From Macrothele yani (lineage: Eukaryota; Arthropoda; Arachnida; Araneae; Macrothelidae), in assembly GCA_039090855.1 (NCBI GenBank), contig CM077010.1, positions 49,990,905-50,054,904 of the forward strand: a stretch of 64,000 nt of DNA, in the 5' to 3' direction. The notes under the pieces were generated by a model, which saw only the letters and a program-made list of their open reading frames with translations, had not been told where the DNA came from and searched no databases. Shown in pieces: positions 42,355 to 53,400 of this stretch (its first letter is position 1; the number at the start of each line of letters is the position of its first letter). Position numbers and translations under genes: made by a program.

Positions 42355-43378
42355 AGTCAGTGAAAACAAAAGAGCCTGTTAGTTAATTCACATTTACAGA
42401 TCCATGGATATTTCTCATATAAGTCGGGTTTGAATTCCCTTTTGAAATCTCTAGTTTTGCATCTTGTCATCTGCATCAGCTTACGCCTAGGTGTTGGCTT
42501 GAGCATTTTAATTTCAATTTTTCTTTCCAGCGGCAACGTTGAAAAATGTAATTGCTTTAGCTCAGAAACACTGATTTTACTAAGTGCCATCTTAACTGTT
42601 TACATATGTTCTAACACATAACCATAAAACTAACCTATAAAAACTAATAAGCAGATTAATAACTGATAAACAACTACACGAACCACTTGTTGCCGCAAAC
42701 CAAGGGAGAATCCGGACGAATAACAAACTGCCAATCCATCTGCGTGAGTTCCCGCACACTGAAGACTGTGCGAATTGAAATCTTACGAGCGGCGCTTATT
42801 CCTCACACATGTGCCTCCTCTTCCCACCGGAACAAACTGGTTTTCAAGTAGTTTCTTCTATCGCACGTGCGATCGACGTAAGGCCGGCCGATCTGTGCTG
42901 CTAACTTCCGAATTTTATACCATTACAGTCGCGTCTTGACAGGGTATTTAGAGGGAGAGCTCCTCCCGAAATTGGCAAAACCTGGAAATGTGTTTACCGT
43001 TTTATTTTATTTAACTTGTTATATTTTAATTTCTTTCTTTCATTTTCTCTTTTTCATTTTTGGGGGTTCACGTGCTCATGTGCACCAATAGAGGAGCCGC
43101 CACTAACCAATTGTACATCGCCAGTCTGCACAACTTCGCTCGATAATGAATGTATTACGTCTCAAACCTTTACACCTCCGGTGCATTCTGAATCTAGACA
43201 AGAACAACAGCAACAACAAGATGAGTACATTAGACCCGATGACATATTACCAGATTTATAACAAGGCAACTAAGGAGTTTGAAAAATTGCTTCTGAAGAA
43301 CAATTTCTTCAGAAACAATTTTAGCAATAACTACCGACAACGATGATACTATGCCTTCTACTTCTACAAACATTAATA

Positions 43379-44813
43379 TACACTGGCGGAAAGTGAAAAA
43401 AGAACGCCAAGAAGGATTTGGCGGACTATTATGAAATCTACATATGTTAATGGGGTCGAGTTTACGTAGGTGCGATGTTAATTTCGGGACAAACCGGTGA
43501 GCGCTTACGCCACAACACGGCATAATATGCAAATTATCGTCGGTAGTATTTAAGGAGTATGGCGAAGTGAATGTGATCAGTCGTCGGCGTACGGACACGT
43601 GCAAAGACCCTGAAGAAGCTGCAATGCCTGGACATGGAAGACGTGTACGATTTCAGCAGTTATCGTACTTTGAGTGAAGTCGTCTAGTCGGACTCCGCGA
43701 GGCCGGGTGGTCGTATCGTCGTATTGCGGAGCGAATTGGATGGGAAGTATCGGTGGTGGTACGATGGTGGCGTAGATGGTCCGAGGAACATTCCCACACG
43801 AGAAGACGTGGAACCGGGAGTCACAGACGGACTGATCAGCGGACCGATAGACGCATAAGAAGAGCGGCGTTGTCACGCAGAACATCCACTGCGACGCAAA
43901 TCCGAGCTGCCGTTGCATCTGAGGTGACTGTGCGAACAATCCACAACCGTCTACTGGATGCAAGACTACGTGCACGTGTGCCTTTGGAATGTGTACCTCT
44001 GACTCCAGCCCACCGTCAGGAACGGCTGCAGTGGTATCGCCAACGTCTGCACTGGAGAACGCAATGGCGATTTGTCGTGTTCAGCGATGGAAATAGATTC
44101 TGCTTGGGAGCGTCCGATGGACGTATGCGTATTCACAGACGCACAGGGGAGCGTCTCCACCCTTCTTGCATCCGCCAGCGACACACAGGGCCTACACCTG
44201 GTCTCCTGGTGTGGGGAGCGATCAGCTATCACTCCCGTATACAACTAGTGTTTGTACCGGGTACGTTAAACAGCACCTCCTACATCAGCAACATCATTCA
44301 GCCCGTTGTTGTGCCATTTGTAAGGTCGGTCCATCGTGGTGTTTTCCAGCAGGATAACGCACGCCCTCACACGGCACGTGCAACGCAACATGCACTTCAG
44401 GGTGTGAGCCAACTTCCATGGCCTGCACGTTCACCGGATTTGTCCCCCATTGAGCACGTGTGGGATTTTATGGGACAACGACTTACTCGGTCTCCACGGC
44501 CAGCCACGACCATTCCCGATTTACGCGTCCAGGTTGAGAATGCTTGGAACTCAATACCCCAAACTCACATCCAACATCAGTACGACAGACTCCATGCCAG
44601 AATTTCACAGTGTGACGCAGTTCATGGCGATTCAACCTCGTACTAACCATGTTACATGGAAATGTTCTTTTTCAGTTTAGCAGCAAATACAGCTGTATTT
44701 TGCCATAATGTTTTGATCACGTTATCCTCTGTATTCTGTTATTATGCTGTAAAAATTTCGTTGGTATCAGACGTGTCCTTCTTGGTGTTCTTTCTTCACT
44801 TTCCGTCAGTGTA
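43379..44813 (+). mobile_element. Tc1-like transposon with TA TSD
   Basis: Element 43381-44811 (1,431 bp). Termini CACTGGCGGAAAGTGAAAAA and complement CACTGACGGAAAGTGAAGAA, TA on both sides. Confidence 0.93.
43624..44646 (+). pseudogene. Tc1-like transposase with DD32E spacing and one nonsense codon
   Basis: ATG 43624 'MPGHGRRVRFQQLSYFE', then TGA at 43675-43677 (codon 18; probably from CGA), then open to 44646. 340 codons in all. HTH: 'GWSYRRIAERIGWEVSVVVR'. A basic linker 'RRRGTGSHRRTDQRTDRRIR' follows. First Asp is in 'VVFSDGNRFCLGASDGRMRI' (usual 'SDES' changed to 'SDGN'), second in 'VFQQDNARPHTARAT', Glu in 'WPARSPDLSPIEHVWDFMGQ'. I count 32 residues between second Asp and Glu, shorter than the 34 of canonical Tc1. 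The frame is otherwise intact, so it is recently inactivated. Confidence 0.9.
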
Positions 44814-45107
44814 TAATCAGAATAAGTTACTATGAATTGTATACAGTACAAGTTGCTTTTAAATAAAAATGAAGTAAAACATTTCTTTCGTTTTAATTCT
44901 TAAAAATTTTATATCTGAAAAAACCAAAGGAGCACAGTAGCAACAGCTCCGCAACCTACAACTTAGGGCTACGTCAGCTGTCCTTCGCTGAATATTTTAC
45001 GGACGTAGAACTGCTAAGATAGTACCATGAAATGGTGTGACAGTTAACGCAGTTCTACGCTGCGGGTTGCAGCACATTTGTTAATGCGCACCTTCGATTT
45101 TTTATTC
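44814..45107. other. Non-coding spacer between two Tc1 elements
   Basis: About 290 bp with no recognised feature. Confidence 0.4.
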
Positions 45108-45793
45108 TATACTGCTGGTCACCCAAATTGCAACACCAAGAAGGAAGCATCTGATTGGCCTGAAATTCGCAGCATGCGTCGCCCGTGAGAGGACATGCAA
45201 ACGATTAGCATTGCAGGGCAGATCCAAATCATATGCGCCCGGCACGTCACCGAGAAGCACTGTAAGAAGGAGGCACAGAAGGCGGGGTGTAAGTAGTGGA
45301 AGTGTGTTGTGCTGCCGAACCTGTGCGCGGGAAGCTTCCTGATGCCTCGTCGCAGAATACGGCAGTCATTCCAGCACGTTTCGGAGTTCGACAGAGGACG
45401 AATAGTGGCTTATCACGACAGGGGTTTATCGTATCAAGACATCGGCGCCCGTGTGGGACGACATCCAGCCACAGTGAAGCGATTATGGATTCGGTGGGTG
45501 CAGGAGGGACGGAAGGACCGACGTGAGCGATTGCCGCAGCCGCGGCACACCACCGAACAAGAGGACCGGCATGTTGTGCGGCGGACATTGATGGCTCGCA
45601 CCGCCATATTACGAACTTTAGCGCAGGAATTAGGGTGTGTTGCTCAACAACCTGTGTCAGCACGTACCGTTCGACGTCGTCAGCAGGAGCAGGGACTTGT
45701 CGCACGGCGCCCATTGCTCCGATTATTCTTGACGTTACACCACCGGCGAGTGCGGTGGCAGTGGGCCGTTGAACGCCGCACCTGGACTACGTT

Positions 45794-45870
45794 CATCGTG
45801 GTGGTCGGATCCGGGTGCCGCCACACGCGGATCCGACCACCACGATGGTCGGATCCGCGTGTGGCGGCAC
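45794..45870. repeat. Nested inverted triplication (template-switch scar)
   Basis: CATCGTGGTGGTCGGATCCG (45794-45813) is exactly inverted at 45828-45847. A 24 bp segment at 45815-45838 is exactly inverted at 45847-45870. The order forward-reverse-forward with zero mismatches indicates one recent event. Confidence 0.92.
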
Positions 45871-46033
45871 CCGCGGCGAGAGACTGTGTGACGCCTGCAT
45901 TGTGCATCACCATACCGGTCCGTCGCCTGGCGTTATGGTTTGGGGCGCAGTTGGATATGACACCCGCAGCCCTCTGGTACGCATCGCCGGTACACTCAAC
46001 AGCCACCGCTACATCTCCGACGTTTTGGAGCCT

Positions 46034-46289
46034 GTAGTCCTCCCTTTTTTTTTTTTTTTTTTTTTTTGATTGGAGGTTTAACGACCACCGTGAGCAACTC
46101 AATGTGCTATAAGCAGTCGCCCGTCCCTAATTTAGGGTCACTGGTTCCAGGGAAGGGAGAGAGCCAGTGCCGTAAGACAAACACAACATCCATGCCCGAC
46201 CGGGATTCGAACCCGGAACCCTTACGGACGAATGATCAGAGGCCAGCGCCTTAGACCACTGCGCCACCGGGGTGGCGTAGTCCTCCCTT
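46034..46289 (-). mobile_element. SINE family A with 13 bp TSD
   Basis: TSD GTAGTCCTCCCTT at 46034-46046 and 46277-46289. Minus orientation; a T23 run marks the tail. Codons 'EPVV-LP' join when it is removed. Confidence 0.93.
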
Positions 46290-46865
46290 ACCTGCCAGCG
46301 GCCACGTTTCAACAGGACAATGCGCGCCCGCACGTGGAACAATTCTTCACGGTCCACCAGACCCTCAGCTACGCCTCATGAACTGTGACAACGTGTGGAA
46401 GCAGCCTGGAACGACATACCCCAAGCCCGCATCCAAAGCCTCTTTAGTTCGATGCCGTGGCGTGTAGCGGCTGTTATTGCCAGCCATGGGGGCCAAACGA
46501 ACGATTGATTTTTGGGTGTTCCGCAAGTCGCACGGGCTTGTAAGCACAATCGTTTCATCTTTGTATCTGTTGATATGTGACCAGTAAATCTGGCTGTGCC
46601 ATCTCGTGTCCTTCTTGGTGTTGCACTTTGGGTGGCCAGCAGTGTAGAAATTTTAGTCTTACAGCCGCTCTCTTCATCACCACTACTCGTAATCCTGTTC
46701 CCATCCAGCTGAAAAATTGAACTCCGAAACATTGAAGTGAAATTTATTTCTACTCTGTGATCTTTTCTATCGCCTTTAATTTCCCTTAAGAATATACGGG
46801 GATGGGAGAGGGCAGAGAGTTACGAAGTTCACCGAGTGAAAAGTAAGAAAAAGAGAGGAGAGGGG

Positions 46866-47241
46866 TGGGGAGAAGACAGAATAGCCAAGCGAACTGGGCA
46901 TACGCTAAATTCTAAATGAGATAAACAGGCGGGACCATGAGTTGGACGTCTAAAATGGAGCAGGCCGGGCTACAAGTTGACAAGTTTGAAACTGACTGGG
47001 AAGGGGTCGGGCCTTAAACATACGGATAGCCGGGCCAGACTTCCCAAATTAAGTGGGGAGAAGACAGAATAGACAAGCGAACCGGGCATACGCTAAATTC
47101 TAAATGAGATAAACAGGCGGGACTATAAGTTGGACGTATGAAACGGAGCAGGCCGGGCTACAAGTTGACAAGTTTGAAACTGACTGGGAAGGGGTCGGGC
47201 CTTAAACATACGGATAGCCGGGCCAGACTTCCCAAATTAAG
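46866..47241. repeat. 188 bp tandem duplication
   Basis: 46866-47053 repeats at 47054-47241 with very few changes ('gaactgggc'/'gaaccgggc', 'gaccatgag'/'gactataag'). Non-coding. Confidence 0.92.
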
Positions 47242-48185
47242 ATCCATACAGATATCTATAGAAAGGCGCACTCAAATTTAATCTTCCTTTTTAATTTCTG
47301 TCTTCTTATGCAAATTTAAGTTTATTCTCCTTAAGCGTTTTTCAGTGTGAACGCTACATTTTCTCTCTCGGTGAATTTGTGCTGTGGCAACACCGGCAGA
47401 AGGTCAATTACGTAGTCGAAAGCAAAAGATAAGAACGAATGCCATCAGTCTTAAAAAGGCAACGTATGCATCCGTCAAACAGGTAATGTGATTATCCACT
47501 GTTACCTTAGTGATTATAAAGTAATCTGAACTCAGCTAGTTGTTACCAAATTTTGATGCCGGTTAAATATCGATACACGTTTAATCAATGAACGACGTAC
47601 CTAACCACATGTCTTCTGAAGTATATTGTGTGCTCTACAACGTGCGTGTTTGATGAATAGCCTTTCAAACGAAGGGCTAAAATGTTAATAATAACATAAG
47701 TCCTTTATTTCCATACTGACTTTTCGTAATCTATTGAATGCTTAGTTAAGGACTTTTCAGCTATTAAGTTTCAAGCTATCCGGATTCAACGAGCATTACA
47801 ATGAAGCTAAAGTTTACGTAAGTCTGTATAGCTTTGGGTTAGTGACTTACACAGAAAACAACACACGTTAGGGTAACAGTTAGTATCAACCTTCCGTAAG
47901 ACAAGTGTTATCCCACAAGGTCTCAAAGCTTGAATGTAACGCAAAAATAATGTTAAATAAAATCGAATTTACCACGCACCACAACAGACCAAGATCACCG
48001 AGAGTTTACTAGAAATTGTAAGGAAACAGAAATGCAGATGAACACTTTTTTTCAAACTGTACATGTTATCGCGACACATAGATGCAAAAAGACTTTTCCA
48101 ATCGGTCCTCAAGAAACACATGCACACTGGCAAATATACGTATGTATACGAGCAGTGTTTAAAAAGTCCTGCGACTGTATTTACA
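47242..48185. other. Non-coding stretch, possibly old LTR debris
   Basis: 'atttaatcttcctttttaat' and 'tatgcaaatttaag' near 47275-47333 are similar in style to the LTR starts at 3947 and 13451. Otherwise no feature. Confidence 0.35.
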
Positions 48186-48530
48186 ATTCGAAAAGCAAAA
48201 CATTTTAAATTGAATCCCCTTCTGAGCTAAGGAAATGGTCCTGTTCATTTCTTCCACTTCACAAAGCCCGCTTGGAATTATCTTTTAAGACCATGTTCAA
48301 CTCTTGTACCGCATTCTCGATACACAAAACGTGGTCCTTTAGTAGATTTGATATTTCAGTTTGAGAAACAAAGAGCAGCCACGGAGAACCAATCCGGGTG
48401 AATAAAGCACTGAGACTTTGGTCAGGAACTCACGGATAGTCAGTGATGAATGTGCAGGAGTGCATTGTTATGACACAAAAGCCAGGACGGAAACGCCCAT
48501 TGCTGTAGTCGTTTGAGCCGAATTTTATCA
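48186..48530 (-). pseudogene. mariner transposase relic (catalytic region)
   Basis: On the minus strand, with frameshifts: 'HNNALLHIHH' / 'NAPAHSSLTIREFLTKVSVL' and 'YSPGLVLRGCSLFLKLK'. This corresponds to the mariner 'DNAPAHxS...SPDLAPCDFFLFPKLK' block. Old and short; no termini found. Confidence 0.6.
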
Positions 48531-48960
48531 CCCATTCTTTACGAAACCACTAATATCTTTGGCTTTAGTAAGTTCGGAAATGCAAAATTCGAAATGCACC
48601 AGACTTTTAACATCAAATAAAACAATCACCACCTTTACCTTTTTTTTCACTTTCTTAGTTTTTTTGTGTCAAGGAGAAGTTTTCGTCTTCCATTCTAATC
48701 GTTGCCGGAAAAATTGTATTTACTATGTCATGACCAGGTTCAAAACTAATTGCATCCCCCTCCCCCTGTATATATCACTATGTGCGAATTACTTTCGCCA
48801 GCGTTACCCAATCCTTACTTGTAGTAAATTCCTATCAGTATTTCCTATTGTGTTCTCACTTACTTCTTTCTATCCTTACCCCATTGCTGTTCGGATGGCA
48901 GTACAGGAGTGCAAAACGCGAATGCCATAAGTCATATAGTCAGGCTCAGGCCAAAATAAT
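48531..48960. other. Non-coding stretch
   Basis: T-rich. The plus-strand reading 48559-48930 has no homology that I recognise. Confidence 0.4.
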
Positions 48961-48963
48961 TCA

Positions 48964-50406
48964 TACACTGGCGTGCGAAAATTAAGGACGAGACGGTTTT
49001 TCGAATGTAACGTCATGCAGAAGTGCTCCACATCTACTCAAATCATACCATAAGATCCCCAAGATGTAGGAATATGGGACAAGTGAGCAAAACCGTCCAA
49101 ACAAGGAATCCAAAGGATACAAAGGCACTTTATTGAAAAGGTGGCTTTGAGCACAACTGGACAGACGACAAAAACGTCCATGTGACAGGCGGCTGCCAAG
49201 AATAATCCAGTCTTTAGTAGGGAATATGATCACCCCTGACTGCGTTGCAAGATTTACAACGTCTGTCCATGATGAGAACGAGGTTGTCATGCAGCTGTTG
49301 AGGCATCGCGGCCCATTCCTCTTGTTGCGCCAATCGCATCTGCGGAATCGTTGCGGGCGGCTGGTGACGTGATGCCAAGCGTATCCCGAGAAGGTCCCAC
49401 ACGTGTTCGATTGGATTTAGGTCCGGGGACTTTGCGAACCAACCCATGCGTTGAATATCTTCACTCTCCAACAGCTCTGCGACAGCCACTGTACGATGAG
49501 GTGTAGTATTGTCGCCCATGAAGAGGAACTCAGGACCCACAGCACCTCTAAACAGAAGCACGTGAGGCAGGAGAACCTCGGTACAATAGCGGACACCAGT
49601 GACTGAACCTCCTTGGAAGATATGGAGGTCAGTACGGCTACCAAGCATTATACCGCCCCAAACGAGAACACCGCCACCTCCAACCCGGTCCCTTTCGATG
49701 ATGTTGGAGGTGTGATTGCGTGTTCCCTGCTCTCTCCAGATGTGTATACGTCCAGAATCGCTCGTCAGACTAATTCGGCTTTCATCCGTAAAGAGAATTT
49801 GATCCGATTGCTGACGTGTATAGTTCTTGTGTTCCTGTCACCAAAGAAAACAGGCCTTAATGACACACACCATACTGGTCGTCGTGCAAATAGACCACCT
49901 TTGTGCAGCCTCCTGGCCATGGTAAAACGCGATAACGGACGTCCAGTTGTCTGTTGCATGTACCTTGCGATTTCTTCCGCTGTGTGCCGTCTGTCTCTTC
50001 TCGCCTGTAGGACAATATACCGGTCGTCAGCCGCCGTGGTTGCTCGTGGACAACCACTGCTAAACTCTCGGACAGCTGTTCCTGTCGTTTAAAATGTTCT
50101 CTAAGCTCGTGAAACGATGCTGTGAGCGAAACCGAACTCCTCGGCCACAATAGTCACACTTCGACCTTCTTCCAGCTTCCCAAAGACGCGCCCGCGGGTA
50201 AAGTCATCCAGATGTCGTCTACTGGATTGCCTGTTGGCCATATCACACGGTGGCAGCAACTCGACGTCGTTCAAACCGATGTACACCGTGCAATAGCTTT
50301 CACCGAATTGCTGAGCGTACACCACCCGTGTGCTTTATATAACAATTCCGAAAAAAATACTAGTTATGCACATGACAAACTTAACTTATATCAACACTTT
50401 TCCTGC
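48964..50406 (-). mobile_element. Tc1-like transposon, right end lost at the satellite boundary
   Basis: Left end TA + CACTGGCGTGCGAAAATT at 48964. The opposite inverted repeat is missing: the element runs into the 755 bp satellite near 50407. Transposase on the minus strand. Confidence 0.75.
49214..50241 (-). pseudogene. Tc1-like DD34E transposase, frameshifted
   Basis: ATG 50241 'MANRQSSRRHLDDFTRGRVF'. HTH 'GRSVTIVAEEFGFAHSIVSR', then after a shift 'RATTAADDRYIVLQARRDRR' and 'LSRFTMARRLHKGGLFARRP'. The first catalytic region near 49750 is broken. The C-terminal half (49648-49214) is open: 'FMGDNTTPHRTVAVAELLES' (second Asp) and 'WFAKSPDLNPIEHVWD' (Glu, 34 residues on), ending 'SCNAVRGDHIPY'. 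Strongly similar to a Tc1 family that I know as abundant in arachnid genomes, which supports a chelicerate source (inference). Confidence 0.87.
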
Positions 50407-53400
50407 ATGAAATAAATGTCCATCCCAGTATATGCTTCTGAAGAATTGGTGTTGCGTCTTAAACAACGATAAAAGAGTTACTTACGTGTTTTTATTAATT
50501 TCAAGTTAATGTTAACGTTGAATTGTTTTAAGGAAGAGAGGTATTCCACACTTTTTCATCAATTAAACCTCCTTTCTTCTCAGCAAATTTTTGCAACTTC
50601 TGTTTGAAATTTCTCAGAAAGGAGAGCTTCGTGAATGATAATGGAAAATCGCTCAGTTATTTCTGTATTTCTCTGCGCCGAGCAGAAAGAAAGCCGCATC
50701 CGATTTACATATATACGGCTTGAAAAGCCTAAAACGGCGGGTCTGATATCTATGTACTGTACAGGGACAAACAGAGCAAGCACTATACTCGACAATGAAA
50801 AATGAAAGTTCATTGTTTCATTATGCAGTGTATTACTTGTTCTGCAAACACATTTCTATTAGCTGTGTTGCCACTCATCTGGAACTGACGATGAAAAGAC
50901 AGGAGAGACCCACACAGCAAGGAATGTATTTCCAAAGAAATTAGAAATAACTGAGTATCAAAGTCCATTGTCATCAGTCAAAACCCCTCACGTCATCGAA
51001 GGTTTCCGCTTTTGGCAGATTAATACCTTCTGATGAGGCATGTTCGTTTCAGAATGCTAGTTACACTCATATGAAATTTAATTTATTTCAAAACATTTCT
51101 TATAAGGGATAAATTTATAAAAAAAATTATTTGATACGAATTCCCTGATTTCACAACCGAAATATTTAATATGAAGAATCCATCCTAGTATATGCCTCTG
51201 AGGAAATTGTGTGGCTCCTTGAAAAACGAGAAAGGCGTTACGTGTTTTTTTCAAGTGAATGTTAACGTTGAATTGTTTTAAGGAAGTATGGTATTCCACA
51301 TTTTTTTATCAATTAAACCTCCTTTCTTCTCAGTAAATTTCCGCAATTTCTGTTTGAAATTTCTCAGAAAGGGAGCTTCGTGAATAATAATGGAAAAATC
51401 GCTCAGTTATTTCTGTATTTCTCTGCGCCGAGCAGAAAGAAAGCCGCATCCGATTTACATATAACGGCCTGAAAAGCCTAAAACGGGGGGGGGGGGTCTT
51501 ATATCTATGTACTGTACAGGGACAGACAGAGCAAGCACTATACTCGACAATGAAAAATGAAACTTCATTGTTTCATTATGCAGTGTACTACTTGTTCTGC
51601 AAACACATTTCTATTAGCTGTGTTGCCACTCATCTGGAACTGACGATGAAAAGACAGGAGAGACCCACACAGCAAGGAATGTATTTCCAAAGAAATTAGA
51701 AATAACTGAGTATCAAAGTCCATTGTCATCAGTCAAAACCCCTCACGTCATCGAAGGTTTCCGCTTTTGGCAGATTAATACCTTCTGATGAGGCATGTTC
51801 GTTTCAGAATGCTAGTTACACTCATATGAAATTTAATTTATTTCAAAACATTTCTTATAAGGGATAAATTTATAAAAAAATTATTTGATACGAATTCCCT
51901 ACTGATTTCACAACCGAAATATTTAATATGAAGAATCCATCCTAGTATATGCCTCTGAAGAAATTGTGTGGCTTCTTGGAAAACGAGAAAGGCGTTACGT
52001 GTTTTTTTCAAGTGAATGTTAACGTTGAATTGTTTTAAGGAAGTATGGTATTCCACATTTTTTTTTCAATTAAACCTCCTTTCTTCTCAGTAAATTTCCG
52101 CAATTTCTGTTTGAAATTTCTCAGAAAGGAGAGCTTCGTGAATAATAATGGAAAAATCGCTCAGTTATTTCTGTATTTCTCTGCGCCGAGCAGAAAGAAA
52201 GCCGCATCCGATTTACATATAACGGCCTGAAAAGCCTAAAACGGGGGGGGGTCTTATATCTATGTACTGTACAGGGACAGACAGAGCAAGCACTATACTC
52301 GACAATGAAAAATGAAAGTTCATTGTTTCATTATGCAGTGTACTACTTGTTCTGCAAACACATTTCTATTAGCTGTGTTGCCACTCATCTGGAACTGACG
52401 ATGAAAAGACAGGAGAGACCCACACAGCAAGGAATGTATTTCCAAAGAAATTAGAAATAACTGAGTATCAAAGTCCATTGTCATCAGTCAAAACCTCCTC
52501 ACGTCATCGAAGGTTTCCGCTTTTGGCAGATTAATACCTTCTGATGAGGCATGTTCGTTTCAGAATGCTAGTTACACTCATATGAAATTTAATTCATTTC
52601 AAAACATTTCTTATAAGGGATAAATTTATAAAAAAATTATTTGATACGAATTCCCTACTGATTTCACAACCGAAATATTTAATATGTAGAATCCATCCTA
52701 GTATATGCCTCTGAAGAAATTGTGTGGCTTCTTGGAAAACGAGAAAGGCGTTACGTGTTTTTTTCAAGTGAATGTTAACGTTGAATTGTTTTAAGGAAGT
52801 ATGGTATTCCACATTTTTTTCAATTAAACCTCCTTTCTTCTCAGTAAATTTCCGCAATTTCTGTTTGAAATTTCTCAGAAAGGAGAGCTTCGTGAATAAT
52901 AATGGAAAAATCGCTCAGTTATTTCTGTATTTCTCTGCGCCGAGCAGAAAGAAAGCCGCATCCGATTTACATATAACGGCCTGAAAAGCCTAAAACGGGG
53001 GGTCTTATATCTATGTACTGTACAGGGACAGACAGAGCAAGCACTATACTCGACAATGAAAAATGAAAGTTCATTGTTTCATTATGCAGTGTACTACTTG
53101 TTCTGCAAACACATTTCTATTAGCTGTGTTGCCACTCATCTGGAACTGACGATGAAAAGACAGGAGAGACCCACACAGCAAGGAATGTATTTCCAAAGAA
53201 ATTAGAAATAACTGAGTATCAAAGTCCATTGTCATCAGTCAAAACCCCTCACGTCATCGAAGGTTTCCGCTTTTGGCAGATTAATACCTTCTGATGAGGC
53301 ATGTTCGTTTCAGAATGCTAGTTACACTCATATGAAATTTAATTTATTTCAAAACATTTCTTATAAGGGATAAATTTATAAAAAAAATTATTTGATACGA

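Larger units (their letters stand above)
39421..42590 (-). pseudogene. hAT transposase, ZMYM1-like, fragmented
   Basis: Minus strand from ATG at 42590: 'MALSKISVSELKQLHFSTLP', 'YPWICKCELTNRLFCFHC' with Cys-rich zinc finger, split after 'FCFHC' by the nested element; continues 'LFAKQSGDSSWVSYGVADLS' across the SINE. After degenerate sequence, 'MNGHHASVQAIIKRTYKNAH' and 'FVHCYAHQLNLIVDQA' (40243-40058), 'TRWNFKNRTINTVYEYREHL', and 'YSAVSLLQAEKFHEYEKTFP' (about 39560-39470). The C-terminal dimerisation block is not seen because the TRIM-like insertion and decay occupy the end. Several stops; dead. Confidence 0.8.
38268..43114 (-). mobile_element. hAT (ZMYM1-like type) carrying three nested insertions
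   Basis: Termini CAGTGGCGGCTCGTGG (38276) and GAGGAGCCGCCACT (to about 43105). TSD ACCAATGT on the left (38268-38275) and ACCAATTGT on the right (one base different), so it matches hAT 8 bp duplication. Nested inside: a TRIM-like element (38832-39417), a SINE (40931-41155) and a hAT-like non-autonomous element (41197-42346). Without these the hAT is about 2.9 kb, a normal size. Confidence 0.87.
37834..43350 (+). pseudogene. Probable LTR-retrotransposon 5' end and gag-like frame, split by a hAT
   Basis: An AATAAA (37918-37923), a TTGGTGACGAAAC leader typical of the region after a 5' LTR (37962-37974), then ATG 37981 'MPRISRENYYKNRLKLKKQL'. The acidic/Gln-rich continuation 'FAQIEPEQQEQMEIDVIDPN' to 'FTPNMEYQC' (about 38175-38275, shifted by one frame) runs into the hAT at 38276. 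On the far side 'TSPVCTTSLDNECITSQTFT' to 'YIRPDDILPDL' (43113-43261) continues in frame once the hAT and one TSD are removed. No known gag motif was recognised; a host gene cannot be excluded. Confidence 0.45.
45342..46508 (+). pseudogene. Tc1-like transposase, rearranged and internally deleted
   Basis: ATG 45342 'MPRRRIRQSFQHVSEFDRGR'. HTH 'GLSYQDIGARVGRHPATVKR'. The frame holds to 'WQWAVERRTW', where a complex inverted duplication (45794-45870) replaces the first catalytic region. It resumes as 'HHTGPSPGVMVWGAVGYDTR' and 'NSHRYISDVLEPVVLP' (45830-46045). The SINE is inserted here. After it come 'ATFQQDNARPHVEQFF' (second Asp) and, after a deletion that removed the SPDL-IEH Glu region, 'RVEAAWNDIPQARIQSLFSS' to the stop at 46506-46508. 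Dead. Confidence 0.85.
45108..46646 (+). mobile_element. Tc1-like transposon carrying a SINE
   Basis: Element 45110-46644. Termini TACTGCTGGTCACCCAAATT and complement CACTGCTGGCCACCCAAAGT, then 'gcaacaccaagaagga' on both sides. TA on both sides. The inner part 'accaagaagga' is shared with the neighbour element at 43381, so they are related families. Confidence 0.92.
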
